Of a stretch of 7,304 nt of DNA, positions 5,782 through 7,304 are shown in pieces. Origin of the DNA: Alphaproteobacteria bacterium UBA5343 (GTDB lineage Bacteria > Pseudomonadota > Alphaproteobacteria > RF32 > UBA5343); contig DHQH01000070.1 in assembly GCA_002410125.1 (NCBI GenBank), positions 287-7,590 of the forward strand, written 5' to 3'. The notes beneath the pieces were generated by a model. The model searched no databases, was not told the origin of the DNA, and saw nothing but the letters and a program-made list of their open reading frames with translations. The position numbers and the translations under genes are program-made. Every line of letters begins with the position of its first letter. Positions within the stretch are counted from its first letter, which is position 1.

Positions 5782-5786
5782 TCCTT
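5782..5786 (-). promoter_or_regulatory. Ribosome-binding site of the YdcZ-like gene overlapping the pyrG stop codon
   Basis: AAGGA on the reverse strand lies 9 nt upstream of the YdcZ-like start codon, and its first bases fall within the pyrG stop codon (5785-5787). Ribosomes ending pyrG would sit on this site. Translational coupling, and thus co-expression of the transport gene with pyrG, is therefore plausible. The overlap is seen directly; coupling is inferred. Confidence 0.6.
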
Positions 5787-7304
5787 ATTTCTTATTAGCT
5801 TTTTTCTTTGAATGTTTAATTGCGGCTTCAATATAGCTAACAAATAATGGATGTGGAGCTAATGGTTTGGATTTTAGCTCTGGGTGATATTGCACACCGA
5901 TAAACCATGGGTGATCTGGTCTTTCAATAATTTCTGGTAATAATCCATCTGGAGACATACCTACAACCATAGTACCATTATTTTCTAATTGTTCTCTATA
6001 TTTAGTATCAACTTCATATCTATGGCGGTGTCTTTCTTGAATTTCTGCCTTGCCGTAGATTTCTCTGATTTTACTACCTTTAGCAAGTTTGGCTGGATAT
6101 GCACCAAGCCTCATTGTTCCGCCAAGATCACTTTCTTTGGTTCTTTTTTCAATTCTACCGTCTTTTTCCCATTCGGTAATAAGACTTACAACAGGGTCTG
6201 AACAAGGTCCAAATTCTGTGGTGTTAGCAGATGTTACACCAGCTAGGTTTCTCATGGATTCTAAAACTGCCATCTGCATACCAAAGCAAATTCCGAAATA
6301 TGGGATTTTGTTAACCCTTGCATATTGGACAGCTTTGATTTTACCTTCGGCTCCTCTTTCACCGAAACCACCAGGAACTAAGATACCATCAACTTCTTTC
6401 ATATAATTATCGATATCTTCTTTTTCAAATAATTCTGATTCTATCCATTTAATTCTAACTTTATAACCATTAGCAATACCACCATGAGCTAGGGCTTCAT
6501 TTAGAGATTTATAAGCATCTAATAATTGGGTATATTTACCGGCAACACCAATTGTAACTTCACCTTTTGGATTTCTAACAGTTTTTACAATTTCTTCCCA
6601 TTTTTTAAGATTTGGTTTTTTACCGCTATCAATGCCAAAATATTTACAAAGTTGAACATCCATACCTTCATTATGGTAAGCAATTGGAACTTGATAGATA
6701 GTATCAACATCTAGAGCTGCAATTACATTTTCTTCCTTGATGTTACAGAAAAGACCAATTTTTTTTCTTTCTGACTGACTCATTGGAATTTGAGCGCGAC
6801 ATAATAACATATCTGGTTGTATACCATATTCTTGAAGTTTTTTAACTGAGTGTTGAGTTGGTTTGGTTTTTAACTCACCAGCTGTTTTGATATATGGAAG
6901 TAGAGTTAAATGCACAAACATTGAGTGAGATTCACCTAAATCGTAGGCAAGCTGACGAATAGCTTCTAAGAATGGTTGACCTTCAATATCACCAACTGTA
7001 CCGCCAATTTCACAAATAACAAAATCTTCATCATCTAGATCAGACAATATAAATCTTTTGATTTCATCAGTAATATGAGGAATTACTTGGATTGTAGCCC
7101 CTAGATAATCACCTTTTCTTTCTCTTGATAACACATTGGAATAAATTCTCCCACTTGATACGGAATCAGTTTTTTTTGAATGTACACCAGAAAATCTTTC
7201 ATAGTGACCTAAGTCTAAGTCAGTTTCTGCTCCGTCATCAGTTACAAAAACCTCACCATGTTGGTATGGGCTCATTGTTCCTGGGTCTACATTTAAGTAT
7301 GGGT
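5785..7304 (-). CDS. pyrG: CTP synthase, N-terminus cut by right window edge
   Basis: CTP synthase makes CTP from UTP, ATP and glutamine in the cytoplasm; CTP feeds RNA, phospholipid and CMP-Kdo synthesis. The frame stays open through the edge: PYLNVDPGT precedes the Met at 7275, so that Met is internal and about 40 residues with the P-loop are missing (about 505 of about 545 visible). Counting from the Met at 7275, the synthetase domain shows DDGAETDLDLGHYERF (13-28), GDYLGATIQVIPHIT (55-69) and CEIGGTVGDIEGQP (88-101, Mg/nucleotide site). The glutaminase domain shows VPGGFGERG (300-308), GICFGMQ with nucleophile Cys330 (codon 6286-6288), and the HPE pair His464/Glu466. The GVHSKKTDSVSSGRIY segment (30-45) is of the alphaproteobacterial type. 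The tail ends in a Lys-rich stretch. All key residues that can be seen are present. In many Alphaproteobacteria kdsA follows directly; here five transport genes intervene. Confidence 0.97.
   Translation of the reverse strand, partial: PYLNVDPGTMSPYQHGEVFVTDDGAETDLDLGHYERFSGVHSKKTDSVSSGRIYSNVLSRERKGDYLGATIQVIPHITDEIKRFILSDLDDEDFVICEIGGTVGDIEGQPFLEAIRQLAYDLGESHSMFVHLTLLPYIKTAGELKTKPTQHSVKKLQEYGIQPDMLLCRAQIPMSQSERKKIGLFCNIKEENVIAALDVDTIYQVPIAYHNEGMDVQLCKYFGIDSGKKPNLKKWEEIVKTVRNPKGEVTIGVAGKYTQLLDAYKSLNEALAHGGIANGYKVRIKWIESELFEKEDIDNYMKEVDGILVPGGFGERGAEGKIKAVQYARVNKIPYFGICFGMQMAVLESMRNLAGVTSANTTEFGPCSDPVVSLITEWEKDGRIEKRTKESDLGGTMRLGAYPAKLAKGSKIREIYGKAEIQERHRHRYEVDTKYREQLENNGTMVVGMSPDGLLPEIIERPDHPWFIGVQYHPELKSKPLAPHPLFVSYIEAAIKHSKKKANKK

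Noticed and set aside
5989..6714. + strand open frames of 70, 105 and 62 residues
   Set aside because: All are antisense to pyrG in regions where the pyrG reading frame is strongly conserved.
5785..7275. Taking the Met at 7275 as the start of a 496-residue CTP synthase
   Set aside because: The frame continues upstream with PYLNVDPGT, which is conserved CTP synthase sequence, so the true start is outside the window.
1..7304. tRNA/rRNA genes, CRISPR arrays, insertion sequences, toxin-antitoxin or defence genes
   Set aside because: I looked on both strands and found no cloverleaf, regularly spaced repeats, transposase motifs or defence-type domains; nearly all sequence is taken up by the eight genes described.

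Overview
The window is an AT-rich stretch from a Gram-negative bacterium, most likely an alphaproteobacterium. Three observations support this: the CTP synthase has an alphaproteobacterial-type insert just after its DDGAETDLDLGHYERF motif, kdsA implies a Kdo-containing LPS, and pyrG, kdsA and eno are classical neighbours in that class. The low GC content and heavy use of A/T-ending codons point to a low-GC lineage, such as host- or gut-associated Alphaproteobacteria, rather than a free-living Rhizobium-like genome. This placement is inference from protein motifs and gene order, not from a database search.

Every convincing gene is on the minus strand, so transcription runs from high to low coordinates. 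Reading in that direction: pyrG (CTP synthase, N-terminus beyond the right edge), a small five-helix YdcZ/DMT-type membrane protein, an orphan branched-chain-amino-acid-type (LivK-like) substrate-binding protein, a complete three-gene sugar ABC importer (lipoprotein binding protein, RbsC-type permease, single-domain ATPase), a 101-bp intergenic gap with a hairpin and a promoter-like site, kdsA (Kdo-8-phosphate synthase, metal-dependent class), a 77-bp gap with a second promoter-like site, and the N-terminal half of eno (enolase, C-terminus beyond the left edge).

The five genes from pyrG to the ATPase are separated by 12, 14, 17 and 1 bp and then overlap by 20 bp, so they look like one transcription unit behind pyrG. 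kdsA and eno each seem to have their own promoter; the two sites share a nearly identical TTGAAATT...TATA-A layout. The simplest reading is that the housekeeping cluster pyrG-kdsA-eno (CTP for lipid and CMP-Kdo synthesis, Kdo-8-P, glycolysis/PEP supply) has been interrupted by a block of transport genes. The sugar importer resembles the RbsBCA/FrcBCA class, retains most ribose-binding-protein contact residues, and carries no kinase, isomerase or regulator that would reveal the sugar. Its permease is very rich in ATA isoleucine codons compared with kdsA and eno, which suggests either low expression or a different origin.

I see no RNA genes, CRISPR array, insertion sequence, phage gene or attachment site. 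No wholly new system is evident. The points most worth following are the transporter insertion, the orphan LivK-like protein, the altered sugar-binding pocket, the mosaic look of the enolase and the shared promoter element.
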